Assembly (NCBI RefSeq): GCF_003201595.1
Contig: NZ_QJJS01000005.1
Coordinates: forward strand, 62,001 to 126,000
Length of the DNA: 64,000 nucleotides
DNA from: Sphaerotilus hippei
Lineage (GTDB): Bacteria; Pseudomonadota; Gammaproteobacteria; Burkholderiales; Burkholderiaceae_C
Direction of reading: 5' to 3'
This document shows, one piece after another, positions 48,200 through 55,106 of this stretch (its first letter is position 1; each line of letters starts with the position of its first letter). The notes beneath the pieces are model-generated. The model saw only the letters and a program-made list of their open reading frames with translations. It was not told where the DNA came from and did not search any database. The translations under genes and the position numbers were made by a program.

Positions 48200-48844
48200 A
48201 TGAGCGCTCTGCATTCCATCCCCGGTCGCACCCGGAAACTGCCGCCCCTGCGCGTGGGCGTGGGCGGGCCGGTCGGCTCGGGCAAGACGACGCTGGTCGA
48301 GATGCTCTGCAAGAGCATGCGCGAGAAGTGGGACCTGGTGGTCGTCACCAACGACATCTACACCAAGGAAGACCAGCGCCTGCTGACGGTGGCCGGCGCG
48401 CTGGAGCCCGAACGCATCATGGGCGTGGAGACCGGCGGCTGCCCGCACACGGCGATCCGCGAGGACGCGTCGATCAACCTCGAGGCGGTCGACCGCATGC
48501 TCGAGAAGTTTCCCGATGCCGACATCGTCTTCATCGAGTCGGGCGGTGACAACCTGGCGGCCACCTTCAGCCCCGAGCTGTCCGACCTGACGATCTACGT
48601 CATCGACGTGGCCGCCGGCGAGAAGATCCCGCGCAAGGGCGGACCGGGCATCACCAAGAGCGACCTGTTCGTGATCAACAAGGTCGACCTGGCGCCGCAT
48701 GTGGGCGCCGATCTGGCGGTGATGGAGGCCGACACGAAGCGCATGCGCCCGAATCGCCCCTTCGTCATGACCAACCTGAAGACGAAGCAGGGGCTCGACG
48801 AGGTGATCCGCTTCATCGAGACCAAGGGCCTGCTGACGACCTGA
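48200..48844 (+). CDS. ureG: urease accessory GTPase UreG
   Basis: UreG is the GTPase that delivers nickel to urease. The 214-residue protein has the P-loop [13 protein letters not shown], the metal-site CPH ([11 protein letters not shown]), [15 protein letters not shown] and the guanine-specificity NKVD. ATG 48200 is the only start giving normal length. No ureA-F gene lies on either side, which is unusual: in most Burkholderiales ureG ends the urease operon. It follows the divergent tRNA-Met and converges on a zinc-peptidase gene. Confidence 0.95.
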   Translation: MSALHSIPGRTRKLPPLRVGVGGPVGSGKTTLVEMLCKSMREKWDLVVVTNDIYTKEDQRLLTVAGALEPERIMGVETGGCPHTAIREDASINLEAVDRMLEKFPDADIVFIESGGDNLAATFSPELSDLTIYVIDVAAGEKIPRKGGPGITKSDLFVINKVDLAPHVGADLAVMEADTKRMRPNRPFVMTNLKTKQGLDEVIRFIETKGLLTT

Positions 48845-48850
48845 GGTCGC

Positions 48851-49936
48851 TCAGGCGGTCGCGGCCGGCGCCTTCAGGGTCGCCGCGGCCCGGGCGAGCA
48901 GCTGCTGCACGCAGTCCAGCTTGGCCAGCACCGCGTCGGGCATCAGGAAGGGATAGCTGTCACGCTCGCCCAGGCTGCGGTTCATCGCGTTGAGGAACTG
49001 CGCGATCGGCAGCCACTGGTTCAGCGCCAGGTGGCGCGCCGGGGTCGTGGTGTCCGTGCGGTCACCGCCGGGCTGCGCATCGGCCGGTCCGTCCAGGCTC
49101 AGCCCCCAGGCCGAGGCGGTCTGGACCGCATCGAGCATCAGCAGGTAGTGGGCGCAGGTCTCGGCCCAGTCCTCCCAGGGGTGGGCGCCGGCGTAGGCGC
49201 TGACGAAATGCTGCGGCCAGTCGTCGGCCGGTCCGCGGGCGTAGTGGGTGGCCAGTGCCGCGGCGTAGTCGGCCCGTTCGTCGCCGAAGACGGCCCGGCA
49301 GTCGTCGATCGCGGGAGTGCCGTCGATGTGGCGCTGCTGCAGGTAGTGCGAAACCTCGTGGCGCAGGTGGCCGAGCACCGTGCGCACGGATTCGTGCATC
49401 GACACCCGTGCCGTCTCGCGCAGCACGTCGTCGGTCTCGGCCAGGTTCAGCGTGATCACCCCGTTGTCGTGGCCGGTCAGCACCGGCGGCTCGCCGGGCA
49501 GCGAGGCCAGCAGCCGGAAGGACAGGCCCCGCGGGTCGTCCGGACCGGCCTTGGGCTCGGGTGCCAGGCCGATGCCGATCAGCGTGAACACCAGGCGGCG
49601 CTTGGCCTGCTCGAAGGCCCGCCAGGCGTTCAGGTGCAGCGACAGGTCGGGGATCATCTCGGTCAGGCGGCAGCTGCGGCACCGCGGCTGGGGATCGTCG
49701 GCCGCCACCATCCAGTTGCAGGCCTCGTGCAGGCTGCGGTTGAGGCAGGCCCGCAGGGGCCGGCCGCCGTCATCGGTGCGGATGTCCGGCCCGTCGATGC
49801 GGCCGGGAGCGTCCGGCGGGAAGGCGGCCATCCGGCCTTCGTCCGGCACGAAGCCGAGCGTGGCGCCACAGGTGTCGCAGCGGATGTTCTCGAAGAACAC
49901 CGTCGTGCCGCAGTGGCCACAGGAAAAAGGGTGCAT
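48851..49936 (-). CDS. zinc-ribbon and HExxH putative metallopeptidase
   Basis: A 361-residue protein of the family annotated as putative zinc-binding peptidase (COG4307). The N-terminal ribbon has CGHCG and CDTC, then CRSC further on. The active site is LRHEVSHYLQQ (HExxH variant, residues about 197-207) with a distal WAETCAHYL glutamate, as in gluzincins. No signal peptide, hence cytoplasmic. Natural substrate unknown. Confidence 0.78.
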   Translation of the reverse strand: MHPFSCGHCGTTVFFENIRCDTCGATLGFVPDEGRMAAFPPDAPGRIDGPDIRTDDGGRPLRACLNRSLHEACNWMVAADDPQPRCRSCRLTEMIPDLSLHLNAWRAFEQAKRRLVFTLIGIGLAPEPKAGPDDPRGLSFRLLASLPGEPPVLTGHDNGVITLNLAETDDVLRETARVSMHESVRTVLGHLRHEVSHYLQQRHIDGTPAIDDCRAVFGDERADYAAALATHYARGPADDWPQHFVSAYAGAHPWEDWAETCAHYLLMLDAVQTASAWGLSLDGPADAQPGGDRTDTTTPARHLALNQWLPIAQFLNAMNRSLGERDSYPFLMPDAVLAKLDCVQQLLARAAATLKAPAATA

Positions 49937-49958
49937 GGAGGGCCGGTCGGGCGTCGTG

Positions 49959-50111
49959 TCAGCGTGAGGCGGGGCTGAGCGCCGTCAGTCCGCTGCGGGC
50001 GACGACGATCGCGCTCTGCTCCAGCGCACTGCCCAGGTGAGGCTGCAACGTGGCGAACACCAGCGAGGCCAGGGTGATGACGACGTAGGCGATGGTGTGC
50101 GGTCGTTTCAT
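49959..50111 (-). CDS. 50-residue single-pass membrane peptide
   Basis: A short gene: it starts MKRPHTIAYVVITLASLVFA with a hydrophobic helix (about 8-22) and ends LTALSPASR. An AGGAG ribosome site lies 6 bases before the ATG at 50111, and a minus-10-like CCTATGCTG lies 53 bases upstream. Codon use fits the neighbours. Function unknown; its place among stress genes suggests a stress peptide. It ends 22 bases before the start side of the zinc-peptidase gene. Confidence 0.7.
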   Translation of the reverse strand: MKRPHTIAYVVITLASLVFATLQPHLGSALEQSAIVVARSGLTALSPASR

Positions 50112-50163
50112 GTCGGCTCCTGGCTCACGGGTGGAGGTGTCACGGCGGTCAGCTCATGGGGTC

Positions 50164-50172
50164 CAGCATAGG
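50164..50172 (-). promoter_or_regulatory. sigma-S-like minus-10 of the 50-residue peptide gene
   Basis: CCTATGCTG on the minus strand, 53 bases before the ATG. It shares CCTA-N3-TG with four other promoters in this island; the C before TA is the mark of RpoS promoters. Confidence 0.45.
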
Positions 50173-50224
50173 ACGGGCCGCGCCGGCCCGGTTTCAGACA
50201 TCGGCGCGGCCGGGTGTCGGCGTT

Positions 50225-50236
50225 GTCCTACGGCAC
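50225..50236 (-). promoter_or_regulatory. GTGCYGTAGGMC box 1
   Basis: The minus strand reads GTGCCGTAGGAC, 114 bases before the peptide gene ATG and 12 bases past the YqjD-like stop. One of three near-identical intergenic boxes around the orphan response regulator. Confidence 0.5.
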
Positions 50237-50247
50237 GCCGTCCGGGC

Positions 50248-50649
50248 TCAGGCATGGGGCCCGCGGCGGGCCGACAGCCACCCGGCGACGGCGGCCAGGG
50301 CGGCGCCCGCGGTCACCGCGATCAGCACCGATTTCAGCGGCTCCCTGCGGACTTGGTCCGCGGTGCGCTCGCCGGCCTGAGCCACCTGATGGCGCATGTC
50401 GATGCCGGCCTGGCGCACCCGTGCGGCGCTGCGGCGGGCGAGTTCGTCGGCCTGTGCCGCCGCCCGGCTGATGGTGCCGGGTGCCGTGTCGCGCAGCGTG
50501 TCCACGCCGTCCTGCAGCACGTCGAGGGTGTCGTTGGCCACCCGCCGGGTGGACTGGATCACCTCTTCGGCCTTGCCGGTGGTGCGTTGCGCGAGGCTGT
50601 CCAGCGTGGAGGCGGGCTGCAGGGAAGGGGTCTGGATCGGGTTCAGCAT
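50248..50649 (-). CDS. YqjD/ElaB-like (DUF883) membrane-anchored protein
   Basis: A 133-residue protein with a long amphipathic, coiled-coil-like region (about 15-100, repeats of A, Q, D, R) and a C-terminal membrane helix (KSVLIAVTAGAALAAVAGWL) followed by SARRG. This is the layout of YqjD/ElaB, stationary-phase inner-membrane proteins that bind ribosomes in E. coli. It is the second gene after a DUF1328 protein (58 bases) and probably shares its promoter. Confidence 0.8.
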   Translation of the reverse strand: MLNPIQTPSLQPASTLDSLAQRTTGKAEEVIQSTRRVANDTLDVLQDGVDTLRDTAPGTISRAAAQADELARRSAARVRQAGIDMRHQVAQAGERTADQVRREPLKSVLIAVTAGAALAAVAGWLSARRGPHA

Positions 50650-50707
50650 GACAGGTGCTCCTGAGGGGGTGGATGAGGTTCGGTGCGCTGACCGTGCTGA
50701 CGCTTCG

Positions 50708-50872
50708 TCAGGACTTCCTGATGATGCTCATCACGAAGCTGATCAGGGCCATGATCACGAAGACGAAGAACAGCACCTGGGCGATGCTGGCGGCGCCGGA
50801 GGCGATGCCGCCGAAACCGAACAGGGCGGCGACGAGCGCGATCACGAAGAAGACGGCGGCGTAGTGCAGCAT
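50708..50872 (-). CDS. DUF1328 (YtjA-type) small membrane protein
   Basis: A 54-residue hydrophobic protein: [20 protein letters not shown], then [19 protein letters not shown] and a short basic tail (SIIRKS). Two membrane helices round the conserved [10 protein letters not shown] turn define DUF1328. A paralogue lies at 52368-52544. Members are linked to general stress. Function unknown. Confidence 0.88.
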   Translation of the reverse strand: MLHYAAVFFVIALVAALFGFGGIASGAASIAQVLFFVFVIMALISFVMSIIRKS

Positions 50873-50904
50873 GGTGTGCTCCTCAAGGTTGGCTTCGATG
50901 TCTT

Positions 50905-50913
50905 CACTCTAGG
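50905..50913 (-). promoter_or_regulatory. sigma-S-like minus-10 of the DUF1328/YqjD operon
   Basis: CCTAGAGTG on the minus strand, 33 bases before the DUF1328 ATG; the CCTA-N3-TG form shared in the island. Confidence 0.4.
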
Positions 50914-50973
50914 GATCGCGGGTGCCGCGGGCCAGCGGTGGGGGCCGCATCGTGCTGTCGGCGCGAGGGGGGC

Positions 50974-51000
50974 GTGGCCGTAGGCACAGGCCTACAGCAC
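50974..51000. promoter_or_regulatory. GTGCYGTAGGMC box 2, inverted pair
   Basis: GGCCTACAGCAC (50989-51000, the box in reverse) faces a looser copy in GTGGCCGTAGGCAC (50974-50987); the core GTAGGC-ACAG-GCCTAC is a perfect inverted repeat. A further 10-of-12 match, GTGCTGTCGGCG, is at 50952-50963. It lies between the divergent DUF1328 and regulator genes, suggesting autoregulation. Confidence 0.55.
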
Positions 51001-51029
51001 ATCGTGCGGGGGTGACGGCGGGTTCCTCC

Positions 51030-51038
51030 CCTACACTG
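51030..51038 (+). promoter_or_regulatory. sigma-S-like minus-10 of the response regulator gene
   Basis: CCTACACTG, with CTACACT identical to the RpoS core CTAYACT. It ends 17 bases before the regulator ATG. Confidence 0.55.
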
Positions 51039-51055
51039 TCCTGCTCCCGACGTCC

Positions 51056-51700
51056 ATGAATGCAGCCATGATCCGAATCGCCATCGTCGATGACCATGCG
51101 ATCGTCCGCACGGGCCTGAGGCAGTTCTTTTCCGAGCAGGTGGACCTGCGCGTGACGGGCGAAGCCGCCACGGGTCGCGAGGCGCTCGACCTGGTGCGGG
51201 CAGGCGACATCGACGTGATGGTGATGGACCTGTCCATGCCCGACCAGAGCGGCGTCGATGCGCTGGCGGCGATCAAGGCACGCGCACCGGCGCTGCCGGT
51301 GCTGATCCTCAGCGGTTTTCCGGAGGCGCACTACGCCACCACGCTGCTGCGGCAGGGCGCCAGCGGCTACCTGAACAAGGAATGTGACCCGGAGGAGATC
51401 GTCAAGGCGATCCGCACGGTGTTCCGCGGGCGCCGCTACATCACGCCGGCGGTGGCCGAGCTGCTCGCCGACGGCCTGTCGGGCGACGTGGACAAGCCCC
51501 CGCACGAGCAGCTCTCCGAGCGCGAGTTCCAGGTCTTCCTGCGCCTGGCCCGGGGCGAGACCATCAGCCACATGGCCGACAGCATGTCGCTGAGCGTCAA
51601 GACCGTCAGCACCTACCGCACCCGGGTGATGGACAAGATGAAGCTGTCGTCCAACAGCGACCTGACCTACTATGCGCTCAAAAACGGGCTCATCCAGTGA
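51056..51700 (+). CDS. NarL/FixJ-family response regulator, orphan
   Basis: A 214-residue response regulator. The receiver domain has the acidic pair in IVDDHAIVRTG, the phospho-acceptor Asp in VMDLSMPDQSG, the Ser of LILSGFP and Lys of YLNKE. The C-terminal LuxR-type helix-turn-helix reads LSEREFQVFLRLARGE ... VKTVSTYRTRVMDKM. No histidine kinase is encoded nearby. It is the only regulator amid seven stress-type genes, so it is a likely controller. An ATG at 51068 is an alternative start. Confidence 0.93.
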   Translation: MNAAMIRIAIVDDHAIVRTGLRQFFSEQVDLRVTGEAATGREALDLVRAGDIDVMVMDLSMPDQSGVDALAAIKARAPALPVLILSGFPEAHYATTLLRQGASGYLNKECDPEEIVKAIRTVFRGRRYITPAVAELLADGLSGDVDKPPHEQLSEREFQVFLRLARGETISHMADSMSLSVKTVSTYRTRVMDKMKLSSNSDLTYYALKNGLIQ

Positions 51701-51732
51701 GCCCGTCGTGAATGCGCCGGGGCCCTGCGGGC

Positions 51733-51951
51733 TCAGCGCCTGAACCACTGCTCATCGGCCTTGGCCTGCCAGCTGTCGACCTGCTTTTCCGCCTCTTCCC
51801 GGGCGATGCCGTAGCGGTCCTGGATCTTGCCGGCCAGCTGGTCACGCTTGCCGGCGACGATGTCGAGGTCGTCGTCGGTGAGCTTGCCCCACTGCTCGAC
51901 CATCCGGCCCTTGAGCTGCTTCCAGTGGCCTTCGATGCGATCCCAGTTCAT
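51733..51951 (-). CDS. CsbD-family stress protein
   Basis: A 72-residue CsbD/YjbJ protein: MNWDRIEGHWKQLKGRMVEQ then WGKLTDDDLDIVAGKRDQLA, the family signature. Small, helical, highly charged, cytoplasmic; induced by general stress in E. coli and Bacillus, biochemical role unknown. Third gene after DUF1328 and the BON lipoprotein, with a 57-base gap. Confidence 0.93.
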   Translation of the reverse strand: MNWDRIEGHWKQLKGRMVEQWGKLTDDDLDIVAGKRDQLAGKIQDRYGIAREEAEKQVDSWQAKADEQWFRR

Positions 51952-52008
51952 GGTGTGTCCTTTCGGGGTTTGGAGGGAAGGAGAGGGTGCGGTCCGGTCC
52001 GGTCCCGG

Positions 52009-52326
52009 TCAGTTGCGCACCGTGATCTCGTTGCGGATCGACTTCACGCCCGGCACGCCCCGGGCAATCTTCTCGGCCATGTCCTTCTCGATCGAGCTCT
52101 TGGCAAAGCCCGACAGCATCACCGTGCCGTTGAGCGTCTCGACGCTGATGGCCGAGGCGTCGACCGACTTGTCCTCGATGAAGCGGGTCTTGACCCGGGT
52201 CGTGACGGTCGTGTCGTCGACGTATTCACCGACGGTGGACTGGCCGCGGCTGACGGCGCAGCCCGGCAGCACGGTCAGGGCGGCGAGGGCGGTGACGACG
52301 GCGGCGAGGGTGGTGCGTGCAATCAT
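52009..52326 (-). CDS. BON-domain lipoprotein (OsmY-like)
   Basis: A 105-residue protein with signal peptide and lipobox (LTVLPGC, Cys23), then one BON domain (TTVTTRVKTRFIEDKSVDAS ... GTVMLSGFAKS ... IRNEITVRN). BON domains bind phospholipid surfaces; the relative OsmY is a periplasmic stress protein. ATG 52326 has an AAGGAG site. It is 41 bases after the DUF1328 gene, in one likely operon. Confidence 0.9.
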   Translation of the reverse strand: MIARTTLAAVVTALAALTVLPGCAVSRGQSTVGEYVDDTTVTTRVKTRFIEDKSVDASAISVETLNGTVMLSGFAKSSIEKDMAEKIARGVPGVKSIRNEITVRN

Positions 52327-52367
52327 GGAAAGCTCCTTGTGGATGGTTCGGGACGGGAAGGGCGCGA

Positions 52368-52544
52368 TCATTTCTTCAGTGCGCCGTAGCCCAGCAGGGC
52401 CAGCGCGATCAGCGCCAGGAAGATGACCAGGCAGACCACGAACAGCAGCTTGGCGACGCCTGCAGCGCCTGCGGCGATGCCGCTGAACCCGAGCACTCCG
52501 GCCACCAGCGAGATCAACGCGAAGATGAGGGCCCACTTCAGCAT
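52368..52544 (-). CDS. DUF1328 small membrane protein, second copy
   Basis: A 58-residue paralogue of the protein at 50708-50872: it starts [20 protein letters not shown] and continues [20 protein letters not shown], ending GYGALKK. Two membrane helices. First gene of DUF1328-BON-CsbD. Its promoter probably is at 52597. Confidence 0.88.
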   Translation of the reverse strand: MLKWALIFALISLVAGVLGFSGIAAGAAGVAKLLFVVCLVIFLALIALALLGYGALKK

Positions 52545-52596
52545 GTCGTGTCCTTTCAGTGCATCAGCCGCATCGCAGGGGTGATCGGCATGGTTC

Positions 52597-52605
52597 CACT
52601 GTAGG
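52597..52605 (-). promoter_or_regulatory. sigma-S-like minus-10 of the DUF1328-BON-CsbD operon
   Basis: CCTACAGTG on the minus strand, 53 bases before the ATG; CCTA-N3-TG form. Confidence 0.45.
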
Positions 52606-52643
52606 CAGCGCCCCGCGTCGGCTCCATCGGCCGGCGGCGCCTC

Positions 52644-52655
52644 GTGCTGTAGGAC
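52644..52655 (+). promoter_or_regulatory. GTGCYGTAGGMC box 3
   Basis: GTGCTGTAGGAC on the plus strand, between the divergent DUF1328 operon (99 bases to its ATG) and the MscS gene (82 bases to its ATG). Confidence 0.5.
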
Positions 52656-52703
52656 GTCAAGCCGTGCCGGATGTCGACTTCCGGACGGTCGTGCCGGACG
52701 TTT

Positions 52704-52712
52704 CCTACCGTG
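52704..52712 (+). promoter_or_regulatory. sigma-S-like minus-10 of the MscS-channel gene
   Basis: CCTACCGTG, 25 bases before the first ATG of the channel gene; fifth instance of CCTA-N3-TG in the island. Confidence 0.4.
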
Positions 52713-52737
52713 GCGAGGCCGGGGCCGCTGTCAGCCG

Positions 52738-53970
52738 ATGCCCACAAGGGCACGGGTCTTCGGCCGGCAGACCCGGGGCACGCCGACGGGCAGCATGGTC
52801 AGTCCTCCACTTCGGGACAAGCGCGTGCTGCTGGACGATCTGCTGCCTTCACTCCGGAACTCGCTCGACCTGTCCGTCTGGCTGGGCCTGGCCACGGCCG
52901 CGGCCGTGGCCGCTCTGAGCGGCCTGGCCCTGTGCTGCGCGCTGCGCATCGCCCTGGCTCGGGCAGAGCGCTTCACCCGCCGCACCAGCAGTCCCTGGGA
53001 CGACCTGCTGGTCGAGGTGCTGTCGGGCACCCACCGCGGCCTGATCCTGCTGGCGTCCCTGCTGATCGGCGCCGGTTTCCTGGACCTGGACGACCGCTGG
53101 CATCACCGCGTGAGCCAGCTGTGGTTCGCGGCGCTGGCCTTGCAGCTGGCGCTGTGGGGCCAGCGGGCGATCTCGGCCGGCATGCGCCACTACCAGACGC
53201 GGCAAGGGGAGGGCCTTCCGGTCTCGGCCTCGGCCACGCTGCTGTCGTGGGCCCTGCGCACCGTGCTGTGGACGGTGGTGGTGCTGGCGGTGCTGTCCAA
53301 TCTGGGCGTGAACATCACCGCCTTCATCGCCAGCCTGGGCGTGGGCGGCATCGCGGTGGCGCTGGCCGCGCAGAACATCCTCGCCGACCTGTTCGCCTCG
53401 CTGGCGATCGCCGTCGACAAGCCGTTCGAGGTGGGCGACTCGATCGCCGTGGGCGGGGTGTCTGGCACGGTCGAGCAGGTCGGCCTGAAGACCACCCGCA
53501 TCCGCAGCCTCAACGGCGAGCAGATCGTCATGGCCAACACCGACCTGCTGCGCCAGACCGTCTCCAACTACAAGCGCCTGCAGCGCCGGCGGGTGCAGTT
53601 CGGCTTCGGCATCACCTGCGAGACGGCGCCCGGGCAGGTCGAGGCCGTGCCGGCCCTGGTGCGCCGGATCATCGAGGCCCAGCCGCAGCTCAGCTTCGGG
53701 CGCGCGCACTTCAAGGCCTTCGGCGAGAGCTCGCTGGACTTCGAGGTGGTCTACCACGTCGATGACCCGAGCTACGAGCTCTACATGGACATGCAGCAGC
53801 TCATCAACCTGGCGCTGATGCGGGCGCTGGCCGAGCAGGGCATCGGCTTCGCGTACCCGACCCGCACGCTGCTCCTCAGCCGCGGTGCGGCTCAGCGATC
53901 GCCGTCCGCCGAGGCGGCGGGTCCGATCACGCCCGCGGCCCTGAGGTCGGCCAGTTCGCCCTCCCGGTAA
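52738..53970 (+). CDS. MscS-family mechanosensitive ion channel
   Basis: A 410-residue inner-membrane channel that opens under hypo-osmotic stress. Four or five hydrophobic segments are followed by the pore helix TM3 (ASLGVGGIAVALAAQNILAD), the beta domain (DKPFEVGDSIAVGGVSGTVE) and the alpha-beta vestibule (RAHFKAFGESSLDFEV). An in-frame ATG at 52795 would drop a polar leader of 19 residues. The last 79 bases overlap the converging CaiB gene, which is unusual. Confidence 0.9.
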   Translation: MPTRARVFGRQTRGTPTGSMVSPPLRDKRVLLDDLLPSLRNSLDLSVWLGLATAAAVAALSGLALCCALRIALARAERFTRRTSSPWDDLLVEVLSGTHRGLILLASLLIGAGFLDLDDRWHHRVSQLWFAALALQLALWGQRAISAGMRHYQTRQGEGLPVSASATLLSWALRTVLWTVVVLAVLSNLGVNITAFIASLGVGGIAVALAAQNILADLFASLAIAVDKPFEVGDSIAVGGVSGTVEQVGLKTTRIRSLNGEQIVMANTDLLRQTVSNYKRLQRRRVQFGFGITCETAPGQVEAVPALVRRIIEAQPQLSFGRAHFKAFGESSLDFEVVYHVDDPSYELYMDMQQLINLALMRALAEQGIGFAYPTRTLLLSRGAAQRSPSAEAAGPITPAALRSASSPSR

Positions 53971-55106
53971 CCCAGGCGCAGCAGCAACTCGTCGGTGTGC
54001 TCGCCCAGGCGTGGCGGGTCCAGGCGCAAGGGCGGGCGCCGGCCGTCGAGCGTCAGCGGCAGCAGCGGCGTGCGGGTCACCCGGCCGTCGGGCAGCGTGA
54101 CCGGCACCAGTCCGCCCGAGGCCAGCAGGTGCGGGTCGTCGAGCAGCTGGTCGGGGCGGGTGATGGGCGCGAACGGCAGGCCCTCGCGCTCGAAGATCGT
54201 GCCGATCTCGGCGGCGCTGCGCCCGGCCAGGCGCTCGCGCAGCAGCGGCAGCATCCAGTCGCGTGCCAGCACGCGCTGGTTGTTGCTGCCCAGCCGCGGG
54301 TCGTCGATCAGGTCGGCCCAGCCGAAGGCGTCGCAGAAGACCCGCCACTGCTTGTCGCTGACCACCGCCAGGAAGATCTGCTCGCCCGCGGCGACGGTGA
54401 ACACGTCGTAGATCGCCCAGGCGCTGATGCGGCTGGGCATCGGGCTGGCGGCCTGGCCGGTGACCGCGAACTGCATCATGTGCTGGGCCACCAGCAGGAT
54501 GTTGTTCTCGAACAGCGCGCTCTGCACCTCCTGGCCGCAGCCGGTCCGCTCGCGCTGGCGCAGCGCGGCCAGTGCGCCGATGGCGCCGAACATGCCGCCC
54601 ATGATGTCGTTGACGCTCGAGCCCGCCCGCAGCGGCCGGCCCTCGGGCCCGGTCATGTAGGCCAGCCCGCCCATCATCTGCACCACCTCGTCGAGCGCGG
54701 TGCGGTGGTCGTGCGGGCCGGGCAGGAAGCCCTTGTGGGCGACGTAGACCAGCCGCGGGTTGAGCCGCCGCAGCGTCTCGTAGCCCAGGCCCAGCCGGTC
54801 CATCGCCCCGCCGCGGAAGTTCTCGCTGAAGACATCGGCGGTCGCCGCCAGCCGCAGCACGATCTCCAGCCCGCGCGGATCCTTGGCATTGACCGCCAGG
54901 CTCTTCTTGTTGCGGTTGAAGGTCGGGAAGAAGCCGGCGCCCGAACCCAGCAGCGTGCGGGTGTTGTCGCCTTCGAGCGGCTCGATCTTGATGACCTCCG
55001 CCCCCAGGTCACCCAGGATGAGTCCGCAGGTCGGTCCCATCACCATGTGGGTGAACTCGACGACCCGCAGGTCGGCGCAGGGCAGGGCGTCGGGCTCAGT
55101 GGACAT
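53892..55106 (-). CDS. CaiB/BaiF family CoA-transferase
   Basis: A 404-residue class III CoA-transferase that moves CoA between acids through an Asp-bound intermediate. CoA-site GDLGAEVIKIEPLEGDNTR near the N-terminus, NRNKKSLAVN, and the catalytic Asp in SSVNDIMGGMFG. It overlaps the HMG-CoA-lyase-type gene by 11 bases, so both act together; succinyl-CoA:HMG (or a related C5-C6 acid) transfer is the simplest reading, but it is inference. Confidence 0.88.
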   Translation of the reverse strand: MSTEPDALPCADLRVVEFTHMVMGPTCGLILGDLGAEVIKIEPLEGDNTRTLLGSGAGFFPTFNRNKKSLAVNAKDPRGLEIVLRLAATADVFSENFRGGAMDRLGLGYETLRRLNPRLVYVAHKGFLPGPHDHRTALDEVVQMMGGLAYMTGPEGRPLRAGSSVNDIMGGMFGAIGALAALRQRERTGCGQEVQSALFENNILLVAQHMMQFAVTGQAASPMPSRISAWAIYDVFTVAAGEQIFLAVVSDKQWRVFCDAFGWADLIDDPRLGSNNQRVLARDWMLPLLRERLAGRSAAEIGTIFEREGLPFAPITRPDQLLDDPHLLASGGLVPVTLPDGRVTRTPLLPLTLDGRRPPLRLDPPRLGEHTDELLLRLGYREGELADLRAAGVIGPAASADGDR

